Positions 1 through 8,443 of a DNA stretch of 64,000 nucleotides are shown one piece after another. Origin of the DNA: an uncultured Microcaldota archaeon. Lineage in GTDB: Archaea; Micrarchaeota; Micrarchaeia; Burarchaeales; Fermentimicrarchaeaceae. Every line of letters begins with the position of its first letter. The first letter of the stretch is position 1. The notes beneath the pieces are model-generated. The model did no database searches, had not been told where the DNA came from, and saw nothing but the letters and a program-made list of their open reading frames with translations. Where the stretch lies: NCBI GenBank assembly GCA_903884505.1, contig CAISET010000002.1, positions 213,917-277,916 on the forward strand. Direction: 5' to 3'. Position numbers and translations under genes: made by a program.

Positions 1-412
1 AGAGGCCATCCTGGAGCTCGGGAGGATAAGCAATGCAGGCGCAGTGCCCGCTCTCCTAAAGGCGGTTTCAGATGACGAGACCGGCGCCCTTGCCTGCTGG
101 GCGCTGGGAAAAATAGGTGACAAAGCAGCTGTCCCGAAGCTCCTCGAATGCCTCGCATCGAGCGACCCTCAAATCAGGCACGAGGCAGCGCTCGCGCTCG
201 GGCGGATTGGGGACAGCCGCGCGCTGAAGCCGCTGATGAAGCTGATGAAGACCGACGACGTAGCAAAGGTGCGCGAGGAGTGCGCGGAAGCGCTCGCGTA
301 TTTTGATTCACCCGAATCTCTCCACGCCCTCAAATCTGCCGCGGCCGAGGATAAGAGCAAGGCGGTGCGCGAGCAGGCAACAAAATCAGTACTCATTCTT
401 CTGTCGAAGTAA
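1..412 (+). CDS. HEAT-repeat protein, C-terminal part
   Basis: The frame is open from the left edge, so the gene starts outside the window. About 136 residues are visible, made of roughly four helical repeats of about 31 residues with the pattern AL.ALG.IGD..AV..L of PBS-lyase-type HEAT repeats. Such repeats form a curved solenoid used for protein-protein contacts; no catalytic motif is visible. The first in-frame Met falls inside a repeat and is not a credible start. Partner and role cannot be read from the sequence. Confidence 0.85.
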   Translation, partial: EAILELGRISNAGAVPALLKAVSDDETGALACWALGKIGDKAAVPKLLECLASSDPQIRHEAALALGRIGDSRALKPLMKLMKTDDVAKVREECAEALAYFDSPESLHALKSAAAEDKSKAVREQATKSVLILLSK

Positions 413-446
413 GATTATGCTATCGCGGGTCCATCCTGCCCGCCGC

Positions 447-656
447 TCACTTCCCCTTTTTCGTCGGCTTTTTCTCCTTCTCCGCATCAATTCCTTCTAC
501 CCTACTGTCAGCATCGCGCTCCGCAGTCCATCCGGAGCTCGCGCTCTCTGCCTCAACAAGCGTCTCCTCAAGCTCCTCCTTGTAAAGGTTAACATCCTTC
601 TCAGCGGTCTCGACACGGCTGATGCCCTTGCCTTCGGGTTTTTTCGCTTTCGCCAT
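447..656 (-). CDS. Small charged Lys/Glu-rich protein
   Basis: A 69-residue protein beginning MAKAKKPEGKGISRVETAEK. It is rich in Lys and Glu, ends in a basic stretch (EKKPTKKGK), and has no membrane segment or Cys. A longer reading upstream exists, but the ATG at 656 is preceded by GGTGGTTTA, a good archaeal ribosome binding site, so that start is chosen. Composition suggests a disordered or helical protein. I do not recognise a family. Confidence 0.55.
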   Translation of the reverse strand: MAKAKKPEGKGISRVETAEKDVNLYKEELEETLVEAESASSGWTAERDADSRVEGIDAEKEKKPTKKGK

Positions 657-723
657 TAAACCACCACTTGCAGCAAAACTTTTGCGCCAGCCTATTATAT
701 TACTATCCCGCCAACCCAACTTC

Positions 724-1347
724 ATGAAGCGGGCAGCATTGGCATTCATTTCGGCCTCTCTCCTGCTCCTCGCCCGTTATTACTTTTTCCCATACTTCCT
801 CTCGCAAATCCCCCTTGCCCGCGATTTCACCTTTCTCTTCGCGCTCCCGCTTCTCATCCTGCTGCTCCTCAGGGTGCGCCTCTCAGATTTCGGGCTGCAG
901 TTCGGGGAGGCGAAGAAGCAGATGCCATTCGTCACGCTCGCCCTCCTAATCGCAACGCCTTTCATGTTCGTCGCGGCCACGCTCCCGGTCTTCAACAACT
1001 ACTACCCAATTTTCGGCTGGGCAAGGTTTGGCGTGGCTAATTTCGTCGCCTATGAATCCCTCATCCTCCTCTTCATGTTCGCAACCGAATTCTTCTTCCG
1101 CGGCTACCTACTGATGGGCATGAAAGGGCTCGGCGGGCCCGCGGCAATCCTGCTGCAAAACATACCCTACACGCTCGTGCATCTCGGGAAGCCGCCCCTT
1201 GAAATTCCCGCAAGCTTCTTCGCAGGCCTTTTCTTCGGCTGGGCTGACTGGCGGGCAAAAAGCATACTTCCCAGCGTCATCCTCCACTGGTGCATCAACA
1301 TCCTGATGGACGTGTTCTGCATCTACTTCTACTTCAGAGCTTCTTGA
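724..1347 (+). CDS. CPBP family intramembrane metalloprotease
   Basis: A 207-residue polytopic membrane protein of the CAAX-protease/bacteriocin-processing (CPBP, Abi) family. Conserved motifs are all present: TEFFFRG with Glu122 and Arg126 (a variant of EExxxR), YTLVHLG with His153, and ILHWCIN with His188, expected to bind metal or activate water inside the membrane. The ATG at 724 gives a hydrophobic first helix directly; an upstream in-frame start would overlap the divergent small gene. Its 3' end overlaps the next, convergent gene by 14 bp. Substrate unknown. Confidence 0.85.
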   Translation: MKRAALAFISASLLLLARYYFFPYFLSQIPLARDFTFLFALPLLILLLLRVRLSDFGLQFGEAKKQMPFVTLALLIATPFMFVAATLPVFNNYYPIFGWARFGVANFVAYESLILLFMFATEFFFRGYLLMGMKGLGGPAAILLQNIPYTLVHLGKPPLEIPASFFAGLFFGWADWRAKSILPSVILHWCINILMDVFCIYFYFRAS

Positions 1348-1846
1348 GCCAAGTGTCATCATCCTGCGCGAAATCCCTCGACCTGAGGAGCTCTGCCATC
1401 CTGGGTCTTGGGGAGAAGAACATTGCCCAGTCGAACTTCTCAGACAGCTTCTCAAGGAGGAGGTCTAGCGCCTTACCCCCCATCCCGTGCTCCCAGAACT
1501 CCGTCTCGACCTCCTCGAGAGGGTAGAAAAAGTTCACATCCGCGACACGGTCATCGTCGCCAGCGCCCATCTTCTTCAGCCAGGCGCCCTTGTCGCCAAC
1601 GAGATCCTTCACACTGCCCGCCTCGACCGTAATATCGCCGAGATATTTCGGGGACGGGCCCGGCTCGCCAAAAAGTTCAGGTGATCTGGAGTAGACATAA
1701 AAGCGCACTCCTTCGTCACTGCCCCCGCTAAGGTTCTTGAATCCCGTCCCGCCAGGAAGGGGCTTTTCCGAGACTATAACGCTGCTCTTGAACTTCTCGC
1801 GGACCTCCGGAGGCACCATCATTCTGGCTTTTACCTGCATCGTCAT
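1334..1846 (-). CDS. Hypothetical protein, possible GNAT-like fold
   Basis: A 170-residue soluble protein. The C-terminal third reads HGMGGKALDLLLEKLSEKF followed by SPRPRMAELLRSRDF, which resembles the acetyl-CoA-binding turn and helix plus last strand of GNAT acetyltransferases, but the full motif is weak. The N-terminus (MQVKARMMVPPEVREKF) may really start at the second Met (1840). It lies 6 bp downstream of the paralogue pair at 1853-2646 on the same strand, so the three probably form one operon. Function not recognised. Confidence 0.6.
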   Translation of the reverse strand: MTMQVKARMMVPPEVREKFKSSVIVSEKPLPGGTGFKNLSGGSDEGVRFYVYSRSPELFGEPGPSPKYLGDITVEAGSVKDLVGDKGAWLKKMGAGDDDRVADVNFFYPLEEVETEFWEHGMGGKALDLLLEKLSEKFDWAMFFSPRPRMAELLRSRDFAQDDDTWLKKL

Positions 1847-1852
1847 CGCCTC

Positions 1853-2239
1853 CTATCCAGAAAGCTTGGCAGAAAGGGCGACAACATTCTCTCCCTTCTT
1901 ATTCTTCTTCGTCACCCCGATGCGCTCGAGCAGCGCAACAAGCTTATCAACGGTCCCCGTGCTGTCGCTGCCTTCCGCAGCATACGCGTGAATCGCCCTC
2001 ACAGCTTCATCAACGCCATTCTTGTTCTCCTTGTATTTCTTCATCCACGCACCCAGGTAAATCCGGTCAGCCTCGCTTTCGCTGCCGGTTTCCTTCTGGA
2101 CGTCCTCATAGGCAAAGTAGAATGCCTTCGCAGAGCCGACCGGGTTTGGCCCACAGCGCAAATCCTCCATGTGGCGCCCCAGCTTCTGCACCACGACCCT
2201 GGGCAGCTCCTTCTCGTTATTCACCCTGATCCTGCGCAT
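1853..2239 (-). CDS. Small soluble protein, paralogue of its upstream neighbour
   Basis: A 128-residue protein with no membrane segment. Residues from about 20 on align with the protein encoded at 2221-2646: both share LG/VGK...M, the block FYFAYEDVQKETG / LYFIYDDLCKKFG, a central MKK/MKR helix, a GV(D/E)(E/R)AV segment and the ending LLERIGVTK / VLERTGVLK. The two genes overlap by 19 bp, which implies translational coupling and a tandem duplication. I do not recognise the family; predicted helices suggest a small all-alpha domain. Confidence 0.65.
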   Translation of the reverse strand: MRRIRVNNEKELPRVVVQKLGRHMEDLRCGPNPVGSAKAFYFAYEDVQKETGSESEADRIYLGAWMKKYKENKNGVDEAVRAIHAYAAEGSDSTGTVDKLVALLERIGVTKKNKKGENVVALSAKLSG

Positions 2240-2646
2240 AATGCCGCCTCGCCGCTTTTGTCGAGCATCTTGCCGATTTCCTCCTTGATGCCGCCGCCTT
2301 CCAGCGCCTTGAGCACCCCCGTGCGCTCAAGCACATCCAGCACCTTCTCCGCCATCGGGCTGTAGAACGTCCCCTCGTTGGCGATGGTGCGCATTTTGGC
2401 GACTGCGCGCTCAACCCCCGTCCTATCCTCCCCGCCCTTCTCCAGGCGTTTCATAAAGCTCTTCTTGAAGAGCTCATCCGCCTTCTTCGTGCCGAATTTC
2501 TTGCAGAGGTCATCGTAGATGAAGTAGAGGTTCCTCGTGGGCATGGACGCGCCTCCGATATGCTGCATCCCGCTTAGGCAGGTTCCGACCGTCTTGCCGA
2601 CGGTCCAGAGCAGTTCGTCCCTCTTCTTGCCGGCAAACCTGTTCAT
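2221..2646 (-). CDS. Small soluble protein, first of a tandem paralogue pair
   Basis: A 141-residue protein starting MNRFAGKKRDELLWTVGK. It shares the same helical domain as the next gene (1853-2239). It is first in a likely three-gene operon (2646 down to 1334); an AT-rich TATA-like stretch (TATATAAGATTAAATT, read on the plus strand near 2668) precedes it. Three Cys occur in this copy and one (RCGPN) in the partner, at non-matching positions, so a metal site is unlikely. No known family recognised. Confidence 0.65.
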   Translation of the reverse strand: MNRFAGKKRDELLWTVGKTVGTCLSGMQHIGGASMPTRNLYFIYDDLCKKFGTKKADELFKKSFMKRLEKGGEDRTGVERAVAKMRTIANEGTFYSPMAEKVLDVLERTGVLKALEGGGIKEEIGKMLDKSGEAALCAGSG

Positions 2647-2762
2647 GCAGAAGATTGCTCGCCCAGAGTATATAAGATTAAATTAACTCCCCCAAACCGC
2701 CGTAGGTGGCAAGGTGCGCCCTCGCCGCAAATTCCGCATCTAGGTATAAAAGCGATTTTCCC

Positions 2763-3428
2763 TCAGCCCGCCTCGGCTGCATCCGCGAGCACGGCAAGCG
2801 CGTCCGCGATTTTCTGCATCTCGGCCGGGCCAACGCCACTCGCTTCCCTCTCCACGTAAACCTTGTTGTCCCCGATGGAGAGCCCGTACCTGAGCTCGGT
2901 GACGAGCACGTCAACTGCTTTTCGCGCCTCCGGCTGAAGCAGCCTCTTCGTCCTCGCGGCGTCCTCGGAATTTATCACATACCTGGAGTCGAAGTCCGGC
3001 ACCCCAATCTCTACCTCCTTCGTGATGCCGACGGCCTTGCCAAGCCCGCTCCAAATCCCCTCTTTCGAAATCCCAAGCCTGTACGCGCCTATCTTCGGCG
3101 CGAGAATGTGCGCATAGAAGAAGAGCTTCGTGCGCGTGCGCTGGAAGCCCTGGCGGTCCCTCCCATGCGAATATTCCCGTGAGAAATATCCCATCTCAGC
3201 CTCGTGCCCGTTGTAGTTGCCGGTCACGGTCCCCCGGAAGCTCTTGTTCTCGTTGAAAGTGAGCCCGGTCATCGCGCAAAAGGCCTTCATCTTGTCGTTG
3301 CAGTCATTCACGGCCCTGTTCCTGAAGAAAAAGCCGATAACGGCAATAACGGCGAAAAACGCCACTATGCCAAAACATATCGCAGGGCACATGAGCGCCC
3401 CGATAAGATCCGCGACAGCGTCTGCCAT
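2763..3428 (-). CDS. Membrane-anchored protein of unknown function
   Basis: A 221-residue protein with one strong N-terminal hydrophobic stretch (CPAICFGIVAFFAVIAVIGF) followed by a soluble domain. The latter half (VPDFDSRYVINSEDAARTKRLL, then GLSIGDNKVYVERE) looks like an alpha/beta sensor-like domain seen in archaeal hypothetical proteins. The ATG at 3428 is preferred; a TTG further upstream (3470) would add 14 residues and run almost to the divergent polX start. It shares a short divergent intergenic region with polX. Confidence 0.6.
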   Translation of the reverse strand: MADAVADLIGALMCPAICFGIVAFFAVIAVIGFFFRNRAVNDCNDKMKAFCAMTGLTFNENKSFRGTVTGNYNGHEAEMGYFSREYSHGRDRQGFQRTRTKLFFYAHILAPKIGAYRLGISKEGIWSGLGKAVGITKEVEIGVPDFDSRYVINSEDAARTKRLLQPEARKAVDVLVTELRYGLSIGDNKVYVEREASGVGPAEMQKIADALAVLADAAEAG

Positions 3429-3480
3429 GCCATAAATTTGCGCCAAGGCATTAAAATAGTGCCGGCCCAAGAGCAGAGCG

Positions 3481-5208
3481 ATGGCGAAGAACGCCCTGTG
3501 CGCGAAAATCTTCTACGAGATTGCCGACATCCTGGAGATACAGGACGTCCAGTGGAAGCCAATCGCATACAGGAAAGCGGCGAGAACCATCGAAGGCCTG
3601 AGCGAGGATGTGGAGGAAATCTACGCGCGCGGGGGAGCCAAGGCGCTGATGGAGCTCCCGGGGATAGGCGAGGCGCTTGCGAAAAAAATCGAGGAGCTAA
3701 TCAAGACCGGAACGCTGCGCTATTACGAAGAGCTGAAGAAAGAGGCGCCCTTCGATTTGGAGGCAATCACCGCGATTCCAGGGATGGGGCCGAAGAAGGC
3801 GAAGAGGCTCTACGATGGATTGGGAATCAAGACGCTTGATGACCTGAAGAAGGCGGCTGAGAAGCACGGGATTGCGGGCATCCCAGGCTTCGACGAGAAG
3901 AGCGAGGGGAACATTTTGAAGGGAATCGCGCTCCTTGAGAAGACGAAGGGCCGCGCGCTGCTCGGCAATGCCCTTCCCGAGGCGGAGAAGCTCGTTGAGG
4001 CGCTGGGGAAGAGCGGCGCAGTGAAGAGAATCGCATACGCGGGCTCGCTGCGCAGGATGAAGGAGACGATAGGCGACATAGACATCCTCGTCACTTCGAG
4101 CAAGCCCGCGAAGGTCGCGGATTTCTTCACCAAACTCCCGCAGGTCGATGAGGTTGTAGCGAAAGGGGAGACGAAAAGCGCTGTCCGGCTGAAGGGCGGG
4201 ATGAGCTGCGACCTGCGCGTGGTCGAGGACGATTCCTTCGGTGCGGCGTTGCAGTACTTCACCGGCAACAAGGAGCACAACATCGAGCTGCGGAGGATAG
4301 CGATTGCCAAGGGCTGGAAGCTGAACGAGTACGGAATTTTCAAGGGGGCGAAGAGGATTGCGGGAAAGGAAGAGGAGGAGGTTTATGCGAAGCTTGGGCT
4401 TGGATGGATTCCGCCCGAATTGCGTGAGAACACTGGCGAAGTGGAGGCCGCGCAGATGAGGAAGCTGCCGAAGCTCGTTGAGATGAAGGACATCAAGGGC
4501 GACTTCCACGCGCACACCAAATGGAGCGACGGGAACTATTCGATTGGAGAGATGGCAATTGCGGCGGAGAAGCTGGGCTACGAGTATCTCGCCATAACCG
4601 ACCACGCGAGCCCGATGAAGGTTGCCAACGGCATGGATGCGAAGAGGAAGGAGAAGCACTCGAAGGAAATCTCAGGCGTGCAGAAGAAGCTGGAAAAGGA
4701 AGGGCGCAAGATACGGCTGCTGGACGGTTGCGAGCTGGACATACTGAAGGACGGGACCCTCGCCCTGCCCGCGCCCTCGCTGAAAAAGCTTGACGTCGTT
4801 GTCGGCGCGGTCCATTCGAACTTCAACATGGGAAGGGACGAGATGACGAAGAGGGTTGTAACTGCCCTGGGCAGCGGCCTAATCACCATCCTCGCGCACC
4901 CGAGCGGGAGGCTCATAGGTGAGCGCGACGCGTACCAGCTCGACTACGACAAAATCTATGATGCGGCCGAGAGGAACGGGGTTGCGATGGAGATAAACGC
5001 ATTCCCAGAGCGGCTTGACCTCGTTGATACGGAAGTGAAGAGGGCGGCAGGAAGGGGGCTGAAGCTTGCAATAGGCACGGATTCGCACTCGACCGAGCAC
5101 CTGAGGTTCATGCGCTATGGTGTCGCGGTCGCGAGAAGGGGATGGTGCGAGAAGAAGGACCTGCTAAATAGCTTCGGTATCCGCGCCCTGGAGAAATTCC
5201 TGGAGTAG
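3481..5208 (+). CDS. polX: DNA polymerase X family with PHP domain
   Basis: A 575-residue family X polymerase/exonuclease. Order: N-terminal 8-kDa-like helical domain with a helix-hairpin-helix near residues 58-66 (LPGIGEALA), a second HhH near 99-107 (IPGMGPKKA), a nucleotidyltransferase core with GSLRR and Asp199-x-Asp201 (GDIDILV), and a C-terminal PHP domain from about residue 340 (GDFHAHTKWSDG, TDHASP, LAHPSGR, GTDSHS) giving a metal-dependent 3'-5' exonuclease. Length matches the PolX family. Likely role: gap filling in base excision repair. Confidence 0.95.
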   Translation: MAKNALCAKIFYEIADILEIQDVQWKPIAYRKAARTIEGLSEDVEEIYARGGAKALMELPGIGEALAKKIEELIKTGTLRYYEELKKEAPFDLEAITAIPGMGPKKAKRLYDGLGIKTLDDLKKAAEKHGIAGIPGFDEKSEGNILKGIALLEKTKGRALLGNALPEAEKLVEALGKSGAVKRIAYAGSLRRMKETIGDIDILVTSSKPAKVADFFTKLPQVDEVVAKGETKSAVRLKGGMSCDLRVVEDDSFGAALQYFTGNKEHNIELRRIAIAKGWKLNEYGIFKGAKRIAGKEEEEVYAKLGLGWIPPELRENTGEVEAAQMRKLPKLVEMKDIKGDFHAHTKWSDGNYSIGEMAIAAEKLGYEYLAITDHASPMKVANGMDAKRKEKHSKEISGVQKKLEKEGRKIRLLDGCELDILKDGTLALPAPSLKKLDVVVGAVHSNFNMGRDEMTKRVVTALGSGLITILAHPSGRLIGERDAYQLDYDKIYDAAERNGVAMEINAFPERLDLVDTEVKRAAGRGLKLAIGTDSHSTEHLRFMRYGVAVARRGWCEKKDLLNSFGIRALEKFLE

Positions 5209-5211
5209 CGC

Positions 5212-5635
<424 letters not shown>

Positions 5636-5639
5636 ATCA

Positions 5640-6674
5640 TCACTCCGGCGCAAGTAGCCAGATGAGCCGCTCCCCGCCGCCCATGTCCACCACTACCCTC
5701 TTAGCCGCCTGTATGACCGTCAGCCCCCCGGGATAATAGTATATGAGCCCGGTGCGCTCCTCACCTGGGGCGTAATCCGCATTAACAAGGAAGAAGTCGG
5801 AATCGCGCAGGTAGCAGTCCGTACCTGTCGGGTTCGAAGCAGTGTATGTCCTCCCCGACTCCATATCCACAATCGTGACATTCTGCGGTGTGAAATGGAT
5901 GCTGGCGTTCCCGTTATTCTGGAGCGTCAGCCTGAGCGCGAGCCACTCCTTTTCACTGCCGGTTGTCGGGATGCAGCCGCGCCTATAGAGCGCATCCGCG
6001 GAAACCGTGAACCCGTTCTTCGCCCTGGCCGGCTGCCCTTTGCTCTGCGCCGGGCAGTCGTTGTCTGTCATATAGTCGCAGCCGGACGGGCAGCACCCGT
6101 CGTCGTTGAAGCAGGTCTTCTGGATATGCTGGCACGTCGCAGAACAGGTCCCGTTGCTCACGCACACATCCCGAGTGCACGCGTTGTTGTCATTGCACTG
6201 CGCGTCATTCCTGCAGGTGGGCGCGACGCAATGGTTCTCGCAGCAGCTCAGCCCTCCCCCGCACGGGCAATCAAGCGCGCACGTCCCGCATCCCTCCCCG
6301 CTTTCGCATACGGCATTTCCGCAGCAGGGGACCTTCGGCCTGGTGCCGCACGTCCCGTTCAGGCACGTCATCTCGGTGCAGTTTCCAGCATCTCCGCTGC
6401 AGCCCGTCTGCGGCCCTGTAAGCGGCATGTGCTCGCACTGGAAGTCCGTCCTCGCGGCGCAGTCATCAGAGGTGCACGGGTTGCCGTCGCTGCAGTTCGC
6501 AGGGCACTGCATTTCAGGCGTGGGGGTGGCCGTGGGGGCCGGAGTCGCAGTGGGTGTCGCGGTCGGCGCCGGAGTAGGCGTGGGTGTCGGATTTGAAATC
6601 ACGCAGCCTACCAGGAGCCATGCCCCGATTATGAGCACTACTATAGTGATGAGGTCATTCTTCGAGATTGCCAT
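5640..6674 (-). CDS. Cys-rich lipoprotein with DUF4352-like C-terminal domain
   Basis: A 344-residue exported protein. The N-terminus has a hydrophobic segment ending LLVGC (lipobox; Cys about 24), then a Thr/Pro/Ala linker (about residues 28-53), then a long module with more than 30 Cys in short Asp/Asn-rich loops (CNDNNACTRDVC type), then a beta-rich domain after residue 215 (EKEWLALRLTLQNNGNASI) resembling DUF4352-type extracellular domains. Likely a surface lipoprotein with disulfide-bonded repeats. Ligand unknown. Confidence 0.75.
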   Translation of the reverse strand: MAISKNDLITIVVLIIGAWLLVGCVISNPTPTPTPAPTATPTATPAPTATPTPEMQCPANCSDGNPCTSDDCAARTDFQCEHMPLTGPQTGCSGDAGNCTEMTCLNGTCGTRPKVPCCGNAVCESGEGCGTCALDCPCGGGLSCCENHCVAPTCRNDAQCNDNNACTRDVCVSNGTCSATCQHIQKTCFNDDGCCPSGCDYMTDNDCPAQSKGQPARAKNGFTVSADALYRRGCIPTTGSEKEWLALRLTLQNNGNASIHFTPQNVTIVDMESGRTYTASNPTGTDCYLRDSDFFLVNADYAPGEERTGLIYYYPGGLTVIQAAKRVVVDMGGGERLIWLLAPE

Positions 6675-6717
6675 GGGGCTAAATGAAGCGCCCGCTCTTT
6701 AAAAACCCTACCAACTT

Positions 6718-7938
6718 TCAGAAAAGGCCCAGCCCGAAAACGCGGTCGAAGTCCCGCATCGCGGAAAGGACGAGCGCCGCCTCGCTTTTCCTCAGCCCAT
6801 CCCGCCCGTTCGCAAACTTGACGAGCGCGCACGCGGTGTCGTGCGCCTTCTGGGTCTGGAAGTCGTCGTCCATCGCCTTTTCAAAACTCCTTCTCGCCTT
6901 CTCAACAGCCGCCCGGGCCTCCTTCCCGGCTTCCCCGGATTCCTTCGCAGCCTTCAGCTTCCCCACGCACTTTCGGCACTCGCCGAAACGCTCCTGCGCC
7001 TTCTTAGCCTTCTCCCAGGTGAAGCTTATCCTCCTGCGGTAGTGCGCGGTAAGGTAAAACAGCCTGAGGGCGCCGGGTTCGATGCCGCGCCTCCCCAAAT
7101 CATCAAGGTAAATGGCGTTTCCGAGCGACTTGCTCATCTTCCTGCCGTTTATGAGCAGGTGCTTCACGTGGATGAAATACTTCGCGAAAATCCTTCCGCT
7201 CGCGCCCCATCCCTGGGCAATCTCGTTCTCGTGGTGGCAGAAGATGTTGTCAACACCGCCCATCTTCACATCGAACCTGTCCCCCAAAAACTTCCTGCCC
7301 ATGGCAGTGCACTCTATGCTCCAGCCCGGCCTCCCCTTCCCGAGCCGCGTGTTCCAGAAGGCCTTCCCATCCGCCTCTCTCCATCTCCTCCAGAGGATGA
7401 AGTCGCCCGCCTGCCACTTGTAGTAATCGTCGAAGGAAATCCGCCTTCCCTTCCCAATTTTGTGCCCAAGCCCAGAGAGCATCCCGTATCTCCTGAACTT
7501 GGAGATGTCGAAATACCAGTCCCCGCCAACCTCATACGCATACCCCTTTTTCGCAAGGAGCGCGACAAGGCCAGCAATCTCCGGAATCGTCCCGCTCGCG
7601 CGCGGGTAAAAGTCCGCAGGAAGGATGTCCAGTTTCTTAATATCGGAAAAGAAGATGCGGGAATAGTGCGAAGTCAGCTCCTTCAAGCTTTTTCCCTGCC
7701 TCCTCGCCTCGGCAATCGCCTTGTTCTCCACATCCGTAAGGTTCATCACGTGCCTGGCGTGATAGCCCTTCCAAATGAGGTAACGCTTGAAAACGTCCTC
7801 GAAAACATAAGTGCGGTAGTTGCCGATGTGGGGCCGCTGGTATACTGAAGGGCCGCAGGTGTAAATCCCGACCGCCTTTCCCCTGAGCGGCCTGAACTCC
7901 TCCTTGCGCCGCGAGAGCGTATTGAAGACTCTCATCAT
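6718..7938 (-). CDS. cysS: Cysteinyl-tRNA synthetase
   Basis: Class I synthetase that charges tRNA-Cys. Motifs: TCGPSVY (first zinc Cys), PHIGNYRTY (HIGH motif), WSIECTAM and CHHENEIAQ (remaining zinc ligands and editing-free Cys pocket), RKMSKSLGN (KMSKS). About 406 residues, shorter than typical 450-480, with only a short C-terminal helical anticodon region. The ATG at 7938 overlaps the stop of the upstream gene in an ATGATGA arrangement, so translation is coupled; GTG 7947 is an alternative. Confidence 0.95.
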   Translation of the reverse strand: MMRVFNTLSRRKEEFRPLRGKAVGIYTCGPSVYQRPHIGNYRTYVFEDVFKRYLIWKGYHARHVMNLTDVENKAIAEARRQGKSLKELTSHYSRIFFSDIKKLDILPADFYPRASGTIPEIAGLVALLAKKGYAYEVGGDWYFDISKFRRYGMLSGLGHKIGKGRRISFDDYYKWQAGDFILWRRWREADGKAFWNTRLGKGRPGWSIECTAMGRKFLGDRFDVKMGGVDNIFCHHENEIAQGWGASGRIFAKYFIHVKHLLINGRKMSKSLGNAIYLDDLGRRGIEPGALRLFYLTAHYRRRISFTWEKAKKAQERFGECRKCVGKLKAAKESGEAGKEARAAVEKARRSFEKAMDDDFQTQKAHDTACALVKFANGRDGLRKSEAALVLSAMRDFDRVFGLGLF

Positions 7939-8333
7939 CTCTCCCACCCTCTAATTTCCGGATGAAAATCAATTTGATGCTCTGGAATACCTAGAGCGAG
8001 CCCGTATTCCTTAGCTTCATCATATTGATTCTGGCTAGTCCTATCAATGAAGAAGATTTTGTTTCTGAATATGATGTACGCGTGAGTTTTATTTTTGAAG
8101 TCGGCATACCACGCATGTTTTCCATCTAATGAGTTACTTATCTCTTCTGCGATCTCATTTGCTCTCCTTTTTGGCACTTCAACGGTATGTATAGTCCATT
8201 GTGACAGCCAAGGAGTTTGATGTTTCTTGGTAACCTTTTCTATTTTTGTTGAAACAAGTTTTACTTTCCTTAGAACAGACTTATCCTCAAGGCTTTCTTC
8301 GATTATTACACCTACGAAATTGCCATTTGGCAT
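7935..8333 (-). CDS. Small conserved hypothetical protein, AT-richer than neighbours
   Basis: A 132-residue soluble alpha/beta protein starting MPNGNFVGVIIEESLEDKSV with HTPWLSQWTIHTVEV-like and HAYIIFRNKIFFIDR segments. The family is unknown to me, though its style is that of widely scattered prokaryotic hypotheticals. Base composition is clearly more AT-rich than the surrounding genes, which suggests transfer. It is divergent from the Fic gene and its stop overlaps the cysS start. Confidence 0.75.
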   Translation of the reverse strand: MPNGNFVGVIIEESLEDKSVLRKVKLVSTKIEKVTKKHQTPWLSQWTIHTVEVPKRRANEIAEEISNSLDGKHAWYADFKNKTHAYIIFRNKIFFIDRTSQNQYDEAKEYGLALGIPEHQIDFHPEIRGWER

Positions 8334-8340
8334 GCATCTC

Positions 8341-8443
8341 GATTATAAGCAGAACTTTATAAGGCTCAGAGGTGCAGAGCCGGGGGTAGTTGTGCCTACA
8401 GTTTTTAGAAATGTTTAAATATAAGTAGGCACAACAATAGTAC
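8341..8443. promoter_or_regulatory. Divergent promoter region with 11-bp inverted repeat
   Basis: The intergenic region between the small hypothetical (minus) and Fic (plus) genes holds a perfect 11-bp inverted repeat, GTTGTGCCTAC at 8389-8399 and GTAGGCACAAC at 8425-8435. The arms flank TTTAAATATAA (8414-8424), a TATA-box candidate for the Fic gene about 20-30 bp before its GTG. A second TATA-like element (TTATAAAG on the minus strand near 8355-8362) serves the opposite gene. The palindrome looks like a repressor operator. Confidence 0.6.

Noticed and set aside
6500..6600. Simple-sequence repeat in the lipoprotein gene
   Set aside because: It encodes the ordinary Thr/Pro linker seen in several surface proteins here and needs no separate explanation.
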